From: Hyphococcus flavus
GTDB lineage: Bacteria; Pseudomonadota; Alphaproteobacteria; Caulobacterales; Parvularculaceae
Direction: 5' to 3'
NCBI RefSeq assembly: GCF_028748065.1
Contig: NZ_CP118166.1
Coordinates: 2,743,501 to 2,807,500, forward strand
Length of the DNA: 64,000 bases
Below, piece after piece: positions 8,036 to 16,878 of the stretch; positions within the stretch are counted from its first letter, which is position 1; every line of letters begins with the position of its first letter. Below the pieces are notes generated by a model that had not been told where the DNA came from, made no database searches, and saw only the letters and a program-made list of their open reading frames with translations. The translations under genes were made by a program, and so were the position numbers.

Positions 8036-9819
8036 TAAAACGGCTGCCCCAATGCGATGTAAATCTGGAAGTCAGCGTCGCTTTCACGTTTGTCGAGCGG
8101 GAAGGCGATGTCGGCGCGGATGGGTCCGATGGGCGTGATGTATCTTATGCCGCCGCCATAGCCGATAAAAAATTCATCATTAAAACTGGGAACGTTGCTC
8201 GATGAAACCGACCCGGCATCGACAAAGCCGGCGATTTGCAAATTGTTGATGACCTTCACGCGTGTTTCGATCGCTCCGTCTACGCGCGATAGCCCGCCGA
8301 TGGGATCATTGTCAGCGTCCAAAGGGCCTGCTTCCTGAAATCCATAACCCCGTACCGATCCGCCGCCGCCAGCGTAATATCGCTTGTTGAGTGGCAAACT
8401 GACGAGTGAGTTGCCGAAAGTCGCTCCGAGCGCGGCGCGGGCAGCGAGCGTAACGCGTTGTTCCTCCCCAAAATGAACCCGCCAGCGGGCGGAGATTTCG
8501 CTTTGGGTGAATGTTTCAGACCCCGTGTAAGGCGTGACTGTCCATGACGCACGAAATCCCTCAGTAGGATTGAGAAGATCGTTTTCCGAATTCCAGATCA
8601 CCGACAACGGCGTCGATATAAAGTAGTTCCGGTCTTCAACGCCGTCGGCGCGAACATTTGACGTCTCTAACGCAATCGCGCCGCGCGTTTCCAAATTGTC
8701 CTCAAGCCATTTCTTCGAAAGACCGGCGGAAAGTTTCAAAGACCGTGCGTCAAACGCATCCGTCGTTTCATTCACGAACGCGGCGCTTGCGAACGCCTGG
8801 CTGTCCAGTCGCGGCATGGGACGCGTAATGCTTGCATTCACCGACTGTTCAATTTCAGAAGCGCGCAGTTCAACGCGGGCACTTTCTGCGTAACCGAAAA
8901 CATTGCGGTGTTCGAAATAAAGACGGCCGCCCGGACCTTCCGCCGTTGAGTAGGAAACGCCAGCGCCAATCGTTCTTTGTTTGCGTTCTTCCAGTCTGAC
9001 GATCACTGGCGTAACGCCGTCCTCTCCGGGTTGGCCAGGCGAAATGTCGATAGTCGCGAAGAGATTGGTCTCGCGCAGTTTGTCGTAGTATCGGGTCAGT
9101 TTCGAGCGTTCGAACTCTTCACCTTCCTTCCATGTCTTCATGCGTCTGATGAAGGCGGCGTTTGTTTTCTCAGCGCCGCTGACCTGCGCGTCACCAAATT
9201 TCGCTTTTGGTCCGCTGCGAAAGACGAAGATAGCGCTGGCCTCCGCCGTCTCGAAGTTGGCGATCGCCCGCCGCGTAACGATTTCCGCCGCCGGATATCC
9301 GCTTTCCCAGAGGACGTTCAGAAATTCCTGCTGCCGCGCTTTCAGGGAAGCCCCGTCGGCTTCGCCGCTGGTCTCAATGTCTGCATCTCTGAAGGACGCT
9401 GGCCGGCCTTCTGCTTCGTCTTGATAGAGAACTTCATATTCGGAAATCCGAAAGGCAGGCCCTGTGTCAATCCGATAAATGATTTCCGCCTTGCCGCCGT
9501 CTTCGGCAGGAACGAGGTCGAAATCGGCTGATCCGGCGTAAAAACCTGCCGCCTGAAGCGCCTTGTTGAATTCCTCCACATCGCGGCGCGCGGCCCGGCG
9601 CAGCGCGGCGGCGGTCGGATATTCGCGAACGCCTTTCATCAACTCCGAGATGAGTTCGAGCTTAGATCTCAGACCATTGTCAGCGCCTTCGATGGAAGCG
9701 GTATAGGTGTCTGCCGCGCGAACCGGAGAGAAAACGCTGCAAAACACCGCCATCATCACTATCGTGAGGGCGGGTATTTTATTAATAAAATCAATTAACT
9801 GGCGCTGGTTACGCAACAT
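8035..9819 (-). CDS. tamA: Outer-membrane TamA (Omp85 family)
   Basis: 594 residues with a signal sequence (cleavage near PVRAAD, about residue 36). It contains N-terminal POTRA domains (about residues 40-280, with segments such as AALQAAGFYAGSADFDL and LNVLWESGYPAAEI). The 16-strand Omp85 barrel follows, with the characteristic RYYAGGGGSVRGYGFQEAGP motif, GGGIRYITPIGPIRADIAFPL, and a C-terminal aromatic (QIYIALGQPF) as beta-barrel signal. Omp85 proteins insert or transport cargo at the outer membrane. It is the promoter-proximal gene of the tamA-tamB operon. The first 37 codons include a longer-than-usual signal region, so the true start could be slightly downstream. Confidence 0.93.
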   Translation of the reverse strand: MLRNQRQLIDFINKIPALTIVMMAVFCSVFSPVRAADTYTASIEGADNGLRSKLELISELMKGVREYPTAAALRRAARRDVEEFNKALQAAGFYAGSADFDLVPAEDGGKAEIIYRIDTGPAFRISEYEVLYQDEAEGRPASFRDADIETSGEADGASLKARQQEFLNVLWESGYPAAEIVTRRAIANFETAEASAIFVFRSGPKAKFGDAQVSGAEKTNAAFIRRMKTWKEGEEFERSKLTRYYDKLRETNLFATIDISPGQPGEDGVTPVIVRLEERKQRTIGAGVSYSTAEGPGGRLYFEHRNVFGYAESARVELRASEIEQSVNASITRPMPRLDSQAFASAAFVNETTDAFDARSLKLSAGLSKKWLEDNLETRGAIALETSNVRADGVEDRNYFISTPLSVIWNSENDLLNPTEGFRASWTVTPYTGSETFTQSEISARWRVHFGEEQRVTLAARAALGATFGNSLVSLPLNKRYYAGGGGSVRGYGFQEAGPLDADNDPIGGLSRVDGAIETRVKVINNLQIAGFVDAGSVSSSNVPSFNDEFFIGYGGGIRYITPIGPIRADIAFPLDKRESDADFQIYIALGQPF

Positions 9820-9906
9820 GATCTCGTTCTATGCGCGCCTTTCCGCGGGCTTGTCAGGCGGGCAGGCCGTTTTCTTGTAAATTCATTCGCCGCAGCGTCT
9901 CACGAC

Positions 9907-9914
9907 ATGGTTAA
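9907..9914 (-). promoter_or_regulatory. Candidate CtrA half-site
   Basis: TTAACCAT on the minus strand (ATGGTTAA on plus), in the divergent gap between tamA and the sulfotransferase operon. This 8-mer matches the alphaproteobacterial CtrA half-site. A second TTAA-N4-TTAAC cluster lies at 9983-9995 but has non-canonical spacing. Short motif; chance occurrence is possible. Confidence 0.25.
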
Positions 9915-10075
9915 CCTTGTGCTGCGAACGAGCCGCTTCAAGACAGGAAAATCATGCGCAACGCCTTATTTCATCTCATTTTTTAATGCGTTAACAGGGC
10001 CGGAATATGGCCGTGCGTCAAAGACTGCGCTATGCCCATTCTTTAGCGATAACACCACATGAGGCGGATCATTCC

Positions 10076-11206
10076 ATGGCCCATCCGTTGAGCGGCGCAA
10101 ATATCGGCACACTGGCGACGGTGACGGGGCGCTCAGGCTTGCCCAGTCATCCCCTCCAGGGACTGGGTGTCGGGCTCGCCGCCATAGGCCGCTGGCCGGT
10201 TTCCACCGTTGAAAAACTGGTGATTGAAAGCAAACTGCCCAAACTTGAGGATATGCCGCCGCCGGTTTTCATCCTCGGCCATTGGCGTTCCGGCACGACC
10301 CATCTTTACAACATCATGTGTGAGAGCGGGGAGTGGGGTTACGTGCCGCCGGTGGCGACCGGACTGCCCTGGGACCTGTTCGGCATCGCCAAGGTGTTCA
10401 GTCCGCTGCTTGAAAAGGCGCTGCCGGAACATCGTTACATAGACAACATCCCGGTGACGCCGACCAGCCCGCAGGAAGACGAAATCGCCATTGCGAACAT
10501 GTCTGAAGCGTCATTCTATCACGGCATCTATTTTCCCCGCGCCTTTGCTGAAAATGTCATGCGAGGACTATTCTTTGATGGTTGTTCTACCGCCGACATA
10601 CGAAGCTGGCGTAAGCAGTTCACCTATTTCCTGCGCAAGCTGTACCTGCATCAAGGTGAAAAACCATTGCTGATCAAAAACCCTGTCTACACAGGCCGGT
10701 TCGCCATGTTGCGCGAGATGTTTCCGGAAGCAAAATTCATACACATTCACCGCAATCCATATGATGTATTCGTTTCCATGCGGAATTTTTATAAAAAACT
10801 TCTCAAGGAGTTTGCGCTTCAAGGTTACGATCACGTGGACATCGATGAGACGATCCTGACCGTCTATGACCGGATGATGCGCGATTATGAACGCGACGCC
10901 ATGGATGTTCCGGAGGAAAACCTGGTGGAACTGCGCTATGATGAGCTCGATGCAGATCCGATGGGAGCAGTTTCCAAGGTCTATGAAGCGCTGTCATTGC
11001 CCGGTTTTGATGCGGCGCAGGATAAATTTGAGCGCTATCTTGCATCCGTTTCGACGTTCAAGAAGAATAAGTTCGATTATTCCGATGAAGCAGCCGCCAA
11101 AGTAGAGGCGCGTCTGGGCTACTTCATTGAAAAATGGGGATATCAACGGCCCGGCGGCAAGGGCGGTTTGGATACGGGGGCGCGCCATGGGGAAGACGCA
11201 GCTTAA
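10076..11206 (+). CDS. Sulfotransferase family protein
   Basis: 376 residues from ATG 10076, which has GAGGCGG 8 nt upstream; an upstream in-frame ATG at 10007 has no good ribosome-binding site. The 5'-phosphosulfate-binding loop is clear at residues 65-77 (FILGHWRSGTTHL), and a 3'-phosphate-binding segment FIHIHRNPYDVFVSMRNFYK appears near residue 220. These define PAPS-dependent sulfotransferases of the Sulfotransfer_3 type, which move sulfate from PAPS to a hydroxyl or amine on a small molecule, glycan or lipid. Substrate unknown. Its 3' end overlaps the next gene by 20 bp, so it heads a four-gene operon. Confidence 0.85.
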   Translation: MAHPLSGANIGTLATVTGRSGLPSHPLQGLGVGLAAIGRWPVSTVEKLVIESKLPKLEDMPPPVFILGHWRSGTTHLYNIMCESGEWGYVPPVATGLPWDLFGIAKVFSPLLEKALPEHRYIDNIPVTPTSPQEDEIAIANMSEASFYHGIYFPRAFAENVMRGLFFDGCSTADIRSWRKQFTYFLRKLYLHQGEKPLLIKNPVYTGRFAMLREMFPEAKFIHIHRNPYDVFVSMRNFYKKLLKEFALQGYDHVDIDETILTVYDRMMRDYERDAMDVPEENLVELRYDELDADPMGAVSKVYEALSLPGFDAAQDKFERYLASVSTFKKNKFDYSDEAAAKVEARLGYFIEKWGYQRPGGKGGLDTGARHGEDAA

Positions 11207-12257
11207 ATTTGCGGTGATTTTGGGGTTTGCAGGCCTAATCTCCTGCAGCGCACAAAATGTGGGTCCTGCGAAATTCGCACACAATGTCTGCCGTCATGTC
11301 AGCATTTTAGATGACGTGACCCTCAAGCCTGTTCTGGGTGCGGAGGATCTTGCGCTTGATGAGGCCAATGGGCGATTGTTCATTTCGGCTTATAATCGTC
11401 GCGCTGCCGAAAAAGCATCAAAAAGAAATGGAGCCGCACCGCCATCAGGGGGGGTCTATGCTGTACCATTGGATGCGCTGTTTCAGGCCGGCGGCCAGCC
11501 AGTTTATGCGGCGTCGCTTGCTTCCCCGGGGGAGTTCAGCGGCGGATTACGTCCTCACGGCATTCATTACGATAAGACGAATAAAGAACTGGTATTCATC
11601 AACAGAACTTATGCACGCGACGGACGGAAGTGGCGCATGGAGCCGGTTTTGCAGCGCCTCGGCGCTAATGGCGAGGTTTTCGTTGGTGCGGCACAGACAA
11701 CACATTGCGCGGCTAATGACGTCGTGACCAACGAAGGCGAAAATCTGGTCTCTTTCGATCATGCGTCTTGCGGCATTGGCGCCGGCTTTGAAAATATTTT
11801 CCGGTTAAAGCGCAGCGGTTTGATGAATGATCGGAGTATCGTTTTTAAGAAAGCGTTATTCGCAAACGGTCTTGCGCAGACGGTGGATGGCGATTTTGTG
11901 CTGGCGGCGACGCGGGAAAACGCATTGCTGGTGCTGGATAGGAACAAACATGAGATCAAAACTCGCATCGACCTACCGGGCGGGCCGGACAATCTTAGCG
12001 TATCGGCTGAGGGCGATATTATCGCGGCGGTGCATCCGAAAATGCTGAAACTCGCGTTCAACCGCAAGCTTGGCTGGGGCCGGGCGCCATCGAGGATCAT
12101 TAAGGCCGACCCTCAAACTGGCGCCATCGATATTCTTTTCGACGATCCGAAAGGCGCGTTATTCAGCGCCGCAACGTCCGCCGTGAAGGTGGAGCAGGGA
12201 TTGATTGCGGGTTCGGTAACGGATGAGGGATTGCTGGTCTGCCGGGAGAAATCGTGA
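11187..12257 (+). CDS. Paraoxonase/arylesterase-like lipoprotein
   Basis: 356 residues from ATG 11187, overlapping the sulfotransferase end; an earlier in-frame ATG lies deep inside that gene. A lipoprotein signal ends at LISC (Cys20). The mature part has features of the calcium-dependent six-bladed propeller of paraoxonases (PON): GAEDLALDEANGRLFIS, RPHGIHYD, CAANDVV, ALFANGLAQTVDG and GGPDNLSVSAEGD, where PON-family Glu, Asn and Asp ligands are expected. PON enzymes hydrolyse lactones and aryl esters. A periplasmic or outer-membrane esterase/lactonase role is likely; substrate unknown. The stop overlaps the next GTG start by 4 nt. Confidence 0.75.
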   Translation: MGKTQLKFAVILGFAGLISCSAQNVGPAKFAHNVCRHVSILDDVTLKPVLGAEDLALDEANGRLFISAYNRRAAEKASKRNGAAPPSGGVYAVPLDALFQAGGQPVYAASLASPGEFSGGLRPHGIHYDKTNKELVFINRTYARDGRKWRMEPVLQRLGANGEVFVGAAQTTHCAANDVVTNEGENLVSFDHASCGIGAGFENIFRLKRSGLMNDRSIVFKKALFANGLAQTVDGDFVLAATRENALLVLDRNKHEIKTRIDLPGGPDNLSVSAEGDIIAAVHPKMLKLAFNRKLGWGRAPSRIIKADPQTGAIDILFDDPKGALFSAATSAVKVEQGLIAGSVTDEGLLVCREKS

Positions 12258-13243
12258 GCGGCGTTACTCTAGTTACCGGCGGTGCGGGCTTTGTCGGAAA
12301 ACATCTCGTTACGAAACTGCGCGCCAAGGGCGAACGCGTTCGTTCATTCGATCTTGCGGCTCCCTTACATGAGGATGATTTTCAAGGATCGATTGCGGAA
12401 CCAGGCGATGTGGAACGCGCCATGGAAGGGGTTACGAACGTCTTTCATCTTGCGGGCAATGCGCAATTATGGGCGAAAGACCTTTCCATCTTTGATCATG
12501 TAAACAGACAAGGCACGGCATGCGTAGCCGGTATTGCGTTGAATAAGGGCGTCGAACGCTTTGTTCACTGTTCGAGTTTGACCACGCTTGTCGGTACCGA
12601 GACGCCAATCGGCGCATCATTTGCCGACGAAGGAACAATCCATTCCAGCGAAGACATGATTGGCGCCTATCCGCGCTCGAAACGCTTAGCAGAACTTGAG
12701 ATCGAGGCCTTCACGGCCAAGGGACTGGATGCGGTGATCGCGGCGCCGACCGAGCCGCTTGGTCCGGGCGACGACGGCATGACGCCGCCAACGCAGATGC
12801 TGCTCGACTTCGCGAATGGCAAAACGCCAGCCTACATTGATTGCATCTTGAATTTTGTCCCCGTTGATAGTCTTGCCGATGGGTTGATTGCCGCGCGGGA
12901 TCGGGGGCGGCGCGGCAACCGGTATGTTCTGGGCGGCGAAAACATCGCCATGAAAGAGCTGCTCGCCATGGTCGAGCGCTTAACCGGGCGTCCCGCGCCA
13001 AAAACGAAAATGCCGTATTGGGTGGCGTTATTGGCGGGCGCCGTTGACACGGCGGTTGTGTCGTCGATTACCGGCAAGCCCCCAAAGGCGCCGCTGACTG
13101 GCGTGCGGCTAGCCGGGCGGCAGGTCTCATTTTCTTCCGACAAGGCGGCGCGCGAACTTGATTGGCGCGCCGCGCCCGTTGAGCCGGCGCTCGCGGCGAT
13201 GTTCGAGTGGGCAAAGGACAAAGGACTGCTCAAGCCGGTTTAA
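12254..13243 (+). CDS. HpnA-like NAD-dependent epimerase/dehydratase
   Basis: 329 residues starting at GTG 12254 in a 4-nt overlap with the previous stop. It is an extended short-chain dehydrogenase: Rossmann motif GGAGFVG (residues 9-15), catalytic Tyr139 and Lys143 (YPRSK), and a Ser in HCSSLTT. Several blocks (FHLAGNAQLWAKD, DMIGAYPRSKRLAE, LNFVPVDSLADGLI, YVLGGEN) resemble hopanoid-associated HpnA and 3-beta-hydroxysteroid dehydrogenase/dihydroflavonol reductase relatives. Given the nearby hpn genes it may act on a hopanoid sugar or a terpenoid alcohol. HpnA identity is plausible but not certain, since the gene sits in another operon. Confidence 0.75.
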   Translation: MSGVTLVTGGAGFVGKHLVTKLRAKGERVRSFDLAAPLHEDDFQGSIAEPGDVERAMEGVTNVFHLAGNAQLWAKDLSIFDHVNRQGTACVAGIALNKGVERFVHCSSLTTLVGTETPIGASFADEGTIHSSEDMIGAYPRSKRLAELEIEAFTAKGLDAVIAAPTEPLGPGDDGMTPPTQMLLDFANGKTPAYIDCILNFVPVDSLADGLIAARDRGRRGNRYVLGGENIAMKELLAMVERLTGRPAPKTKMPYWVALLAGAVDTAVVSSITGKPPKAPLTGVRLAGRQVSFSSDKAARELDWRAAPVEPALAAMFEWAKDKGLLKPV

Positions 13244-13285
13244 GCCGTCACAAAAACACGGCATCATCATGAGCAGGAAAAGGAA

Positions 13286-14152
13286 ATGCTCATGGAAAAT
13301 ACCGCATTATCAAATGACCTTGATCAGTGGTTAGGGGCACATTCTTTCGAAGACTGGCGTGCGCAATTCGACCGTGATGGATACATCATATTTGAGAACG
13401 TACTGGCTGCGGAGCAAGTCAAAAATATTCGGGACGCTCTGAATCCCTATCTTGATCAGAACATTAAAGGCCGAAATGAATTCGAGGGACGCGATTCAAA
13501 TCGCGTCTACGCCATGCTGGCGAAGTCGCCTGTCTTTGCTGATCTCGTGACACATCCGCTGGCGTTGAAATTCGTTGAAGCAGATCTTGGTGAAGACTGT
13601 CTTTTATCCGCCTGCCTTGCCATCAAGCTTCACCCCGGTGAAACGGCGCAGCCTTGGCACTACGATGACAGTCATTACCGTTGGCCGCGCCCGCGTCCTT
13701 CACTTGGCGTTTCAACCTTCTGGGCAGTTGATCCGATGACGGAAACGAACGGCGCCACCGAAATTCTTCCCGGCAGTCACCTGTGGGGTGACGAGGATGT
13801 TAACGGCGCCATCACGGAGACTGATTTTAGCCGGGATGCCCGCCGCGAGGGCGATCCCGGCGCCCATCCGGGTGCTGTAAAAGCCGTAATGCCAGCCGGT
13901 TCGCTCATGATCGCCAAGGGCACTTTATGGCATCGTGGCGGCGCGAATGTATCTGACGCGCCGCGTCTGATAATCACGCCGCAATATTGCCCAGCATGGA
14001 CGCGCCAGCTTGAAAATATGCTGCTCGCGGTGCCGCCGGACGTCGCCAAAACCCTGCCGCAACGGGCTCAGGAACTACTCGGCTATTCGATCTGCGCGCC
14101 TTTTATGGGCTATGTGGACGGACGGCACCCAAAGCGGCTCCTGGAGCGTTAA
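13286..14152 (+). CDS. Phytanoyl-CoA dioxygenase (PhyH) family protein
   Basis: 288 residues; a second ATG two codons in (13292) is an equally good start behind AGGAAAAGGAA. It carries the Fe(II)/2-oxoglutarate facial triad: His125 and Asp127 (PWHYDDSHY) and His216 (LWHRGGAN), followed by an Arg (APRLIIT) for 2-oxoglutarate. It resembles the PhyH family, which hydroxylates CoA esters and diverse lipids or natural products. It lies 42 nt after the HpnA-like gene and probably ends the sulfotransferase operon. Hydroxylation would create an acceptor for the sulfotransferase; that link is inference. Confidence 0.82.
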   Translation: MLMENTALSNDLDQWLGAHSFEDWRAQFDRDGYIIFENVLAAEQVKNIRDALNPYLDQNIKGRNEFEGRDSNRVYAMLAKSPVFADLVTHPLALKFVEADLGEDCLLSACLAIKLHPGETAQPWHYDDSHYRWPRPRPSLGVSTFWAVDPMTETNGATEILPGSHLWGDEDVNGAITETDFSRDARREGDPGAHPGAVKAVMPAGSLMIAKGTLWHRGGANVSDAPRLIITPQYCPAWTRQLENMLLAVPPDVAKTLPQRAQELLGYSICAPFMGYVDGRHPKRLLER

Positions 14153-14253
14153 AAAATATTCAGAACAAACAGCGAAAACTGTGCGCTTTGAAGCGGTTAA
14201 ATTCCACGCGCTGGTGTTTATATTTAATGTAGAAACAAAAACGGAGTGAAGCG

Positions 14254-14736
14254 ATGAAGTTTCAGAACATTATCGCGGCAGTTGCGGTTGATGACGATCT
14301 TTCAGAGGGCGTTATCCTCGCTGCCAGATCATTAGCGAAACGGGATGGCGCGCATTTGCAAGTAGTCAGCGCGTGGCCTTTGCTCAGCACGACAATCGCT
14401 ACCTTCAGCGGCGAGGCTGCGGCGAATTCGGCGGTTGCTGCGGAAGCAATCACTGAACGAAATCGCGAAGGGCGACAAACCACAGAGCAAAAGCTTGGCG
14501 AACTGGCGGCGAAATATGCGCCAGGCGCCAAATGGGTGCTTCTCGATGGCGAGCCTGCCGATGAGATTGCTGAATACGCCAAGGATCAAGGAGCGGACCT
14601 GATCGTCACTGGATCTCACCAGCGCGGTTTCTGGCAGACCCTGTTTCAGGGCAGCGCCTCTCGCGATCTCGTCCGTGAAGCGCCGTGTGCGGTTTTCCTT
14701 GTGACGAAAAAGTTCGCAGAGAGCCAAAAAGGCTAG
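14254..14736 (+). CDS. Universal stress protein (UspA family)
   Basis: 160 residues, one Usp domain. It starts MKFQNIIAAVAVDDD, and the C-terminal nucleotide-binding loop reads VTGSHQRGFWQTLFQGSASRDL with the closing strand CAVFLVTKK. Usp proteins bind ATP or act as stress-linked dimers in the cytoplasm. A good GGAGTGAAG ribosome-binding site precedes the ATG. The 3' end overlaps the convergent hpnB end by 4 nt, so the two transcripts run into each other. Confidence 0.9.
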   Translation: MKFQNIIAAVAVDDDLSEGVILAARSLAKRDGAHLQVVSAWPLLSTTIATFSGEAAANSAVAAEAITERNREGRQTTEQKLGELAAKYAPGAKWVLLDGEPADEIAEYAKDQGADLIVTGSHQRGFWQTLFQGSASRDLVREAPCAVFLVTKKFAESQKG

Positions 14737-15881
14737 CTATAGGTTCGGCCTTTCCACTGGCCGCCTTCGCCGCGCCAGTAACGCATGGCGGACGACACCG
14801 TCATTGCCGTGTAAAGCGCGCCAGCGGCCGGCAACAATACAGCTTCCCATGGCGCGCGGCCATAAAGCCGTAACGTCGGCCAGTAGGTATAAGCCATCAG
14901 TCCGCAGGTAATCAGCGCGTAGAACAGGGCGGAAAAATTCCAGTGAAAGAATATTGTTAGCAACACGAGCGGTGCCGCCAGATACACGAGCGCCATGCCC
15001 ATTACGGTCCCGAACAGCAACAGCGGCGAATAGCCCAATTGGGCATAGGCGGTGCGCGCCACCATGTTCCAGATTGATGACAGCTCGCGATTGTCGCGCA
15101 GACTAACGGCTTCTGAATCAGCGATTCCCAGCCAAATTCTGGTTGAAGGCGTGATGTCCTTAATGGCTTTAGCGAACGTGCAATCATCGATGAGCGCGCC
15201 TTTTATCCGTTCAATACCCCCAATAGCCTCGATTGCGTCACGGCGCACCAGCATGCACCCGCCTGCCGCCGCCGCGAGATTGTCATCTGGATCGTTAGCG
15301 CGTGGAAACGGATAGAGTTTCTGAAAGAAATAGATAAACGCCGGTATCAGAAACGACGCCCATGGCCCACGCGAGTCGAGCTTCGCCATTAGCGATGTCA
15401 GTGCGAGCTTTTCCTTTTCCGCTTTCGCCACGAGCCGCGTTAACGTGTCAGGCGACAATTGAATGTCTGCATCTGTGAGCAAGACATATTTAGCTTCAGG
15501 TGAGAGTTTACTTGCTTGCATCAGGCCGTTGTGAATCGCCCATAGCTTGCCGCTCCATCCGTTGGGCAGATCAGGCACAGATACAATTTCAAGCCGGTCG
15601 CTATCACCAGCCGCTGCCGCGATCGTAGCCGTGCCGTCCGTCGAGCCGTCATCAGCGACGATGACGGAAAAACGGCCGGGATAGTCGGCGGCCACATGCG
15701 CTGAGATGACCGCGCCGATGGTTTCCGCCTCGTTTCGGGCAGGGATTACCGCGACAACTTCCGGCCAGTTCTCAGGTTCCGGCGCATCGGTCAGCCGTTC
15801 TGAAGCCCGCCAGAAATTCCCCTGCAGGAAGGTTAGCCATAGCCAGGCCAAAAGCGACAGAAAGGCGATAAATGTAAGCAT
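14733..15881 (-). CDS. hpnB: Hopanoid-associated glycosyltransferase HpnB
   Basis: 382 residues. An N-terminal hydrophobic helix is followed by a family-2 glycosyltransferase domain (VVAVIPARNEAETIG, VIVADDGSTDGTA, LTDADIQLSP as the DxD, GGCMLVRRDAIEAIGG) and C-terminal membrane segments (about residues 285-365). This matches the hopene-associated HpnB family. It sits immediately next to the hpnCDE operon, divergently transcribed. A role in glycosylating a hopanoid or related lipid at the cytoplasmic membrane is assumed from genomic association; the acceptor has not been firmly established for the family. Confidence 0.87.
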   Translation of the reverse strand: MLTFIAFLSLLAWLWLTFLQGNFWRASERLTDAPEPENWPEVVAVIPARNEAETIGAVISAHVAADYPGRFSVIVADDGSTDGTATIAAAAGDSDRLEIVSVPDLPNGWSGKLWAIHNGLMQASKLSPEAKYVLLTDADIQLSPDTLTRLVAKAEKEKLALTSLMAKLDSRGPWASFLIPAFIYFFQKLYPFPRANDPDDNLAAAAGGCMLVRRDAIEAIGGIERIKGALIDDCTFAKAIKDITPSTRIWLGIADSEAVSLRDNRELSSIWNMVARTAYAQLGYSPLLLFGTVMGMALVYLAAPLVLLTIFFHWNFSALFYALITCGLMAYTYWPTLRLYGRAPWEAVLLPAAGALYTAMTVSSAMRYWRGEGGQWKGRTYS

Positions 15882-15969
15882 GTGACACGCGATTTAGCCC
15901 GCGGCGCGGCAAAGCGCAAAGCGGCGATAGAGCGCTTGGAAAATAGTCCGAAATCCGTAAGGTGCGCCC

Positions 15970-16878
15970 ATGTCAACAAGCCTTCATACGCCAGTTTCAT
16001 CTCCTTCGTCTGAGCCATCTCCGGCAGGCGCCGAGACCCCTTCCGGCAAAGGGGCGAAGGACGAGAATTTTCCCGTCGGTTCTTTCCTCCTGCCGAAGCA
16101 TTTGCGGCCTCATGTGGCCAAGTACTACGCTTTCGCTCGTGCGATCGATGACATCGCCGACAATGGCGCGCTGTCGCCGGAAGACAAGATCAAACGGCTG
16201 ACCTCGTTCGACGCTGCGTTAAAAGGCGAACCCGGATATGGTGGCGAGTATCAAAAAGCGCATGACTTGCGGGAAAGCATGAAGGAGACAGGCGTCACGA
16301 CCAAACACGGTTCCGATCTTGTCGCCGCCTTTATCCTCGACGCCGAAAAAAGCCGTTACGCATCCTGGGAAGAATTGCTCGGCTATTGCGAGCTTTCCGC
16401 CAATCCTGTGGGCCGTTATCTTCTTGACCTGCATGGAGAGGATAAGTCTGGTTACCGGTATTCAGATGCGTTGTGCACAGTGTTGCAGATCGTCAATCAT
16501 TTGCAGGATTGCGGCGATGACCGGCGTGAGTTGGATCGCATTTACATCATTGAAGACTGGCTGAAGGAAGAAAACGAAGATATTACGGTAGTCGATCGAG
16601 ATGCTGTATCTCCGGGCTTTCGAAACGTTATGGATCGAATGCTGGACGGCTGCGAAAGCTTGATGAGCGATGCGCGCAAACTGCCCTCGGCCCTGAATTC
16701 TAAACATCTGGCGATGGAGTCCGCAATTATCGTTCGTCTTGCCGAGCGGTTGATTCAGTTATTGCGAAAGGGCGACCCGCTCGCAAAACGCGTCGCCCTG
16801 AATAAAGTCGACTTTGCCTCAGCCGGATTGCGCGGCGCGGCCGCGGGCTTTTTCGAGGCTGGCAGGGGCGCTGCATAA
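15970..16878 (+). CDS. hpnC: Hydroxysqualene synthase HpnC
   Basis: 302 residues. Squalene/phytoene synthase fold with first Asp-rich motif DDIAD (residues 60-64) and second NHLQDCGDD (Asp180, Asp184). A Pro/Ser-rich N-terminal tail of about 30 residues precedes the domain. In the three-enzyme bacterial route HpnC converts presqualene diphosphate to hydroxysqualene. The gene starts the hpnC-hpnD-hpnE operon, with a one-base TAATG overlap into hpnD. The second motif is the HpnC-type QDCGDD rather than the canonical RDxxxD of HpnD, which distinguishes the two paralogues. Confidence 0.93.
   Translation: MSTSLHTPVSSPSSEPSPAGAETPSGKGAKDENFPVGSFLLPKHLRPHVAKYYAFARAIDDIADNGALSPEDKIKRLTSFDAALKGEPGYGGEYQKAHDLRESMKETGVTTKHGSDLVAAFILDAEKSRYASWEELLGYCELSANPVGRYLLDLHGEDKSGYRYSDALCTVLQIVNHLQDCGDDRRELDRIYIIEDWLKEENEDITVVDRDAVSPGFRNVMDRMLDGCESLMSDARKLPSALNSKHLAMESAIIVRLAERLIQLLRKGDPLAKRVALNKVDFASAGLRGAAAGFFEAGRGAA

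Noticed and set aside
9983-9995. Full CtrA binding site
   Set aside because: TTAA-N4-TTAAC has wrong spacing (N7 expected); only the TTAACCAT half-site at 9907-9914 is kept, at low confidence.
10007-10075. Upstream start for the sulfotransferase
   Set aside because: No ribosome-binding site; the conserved start is at 10076 with GAGGCGG before it.
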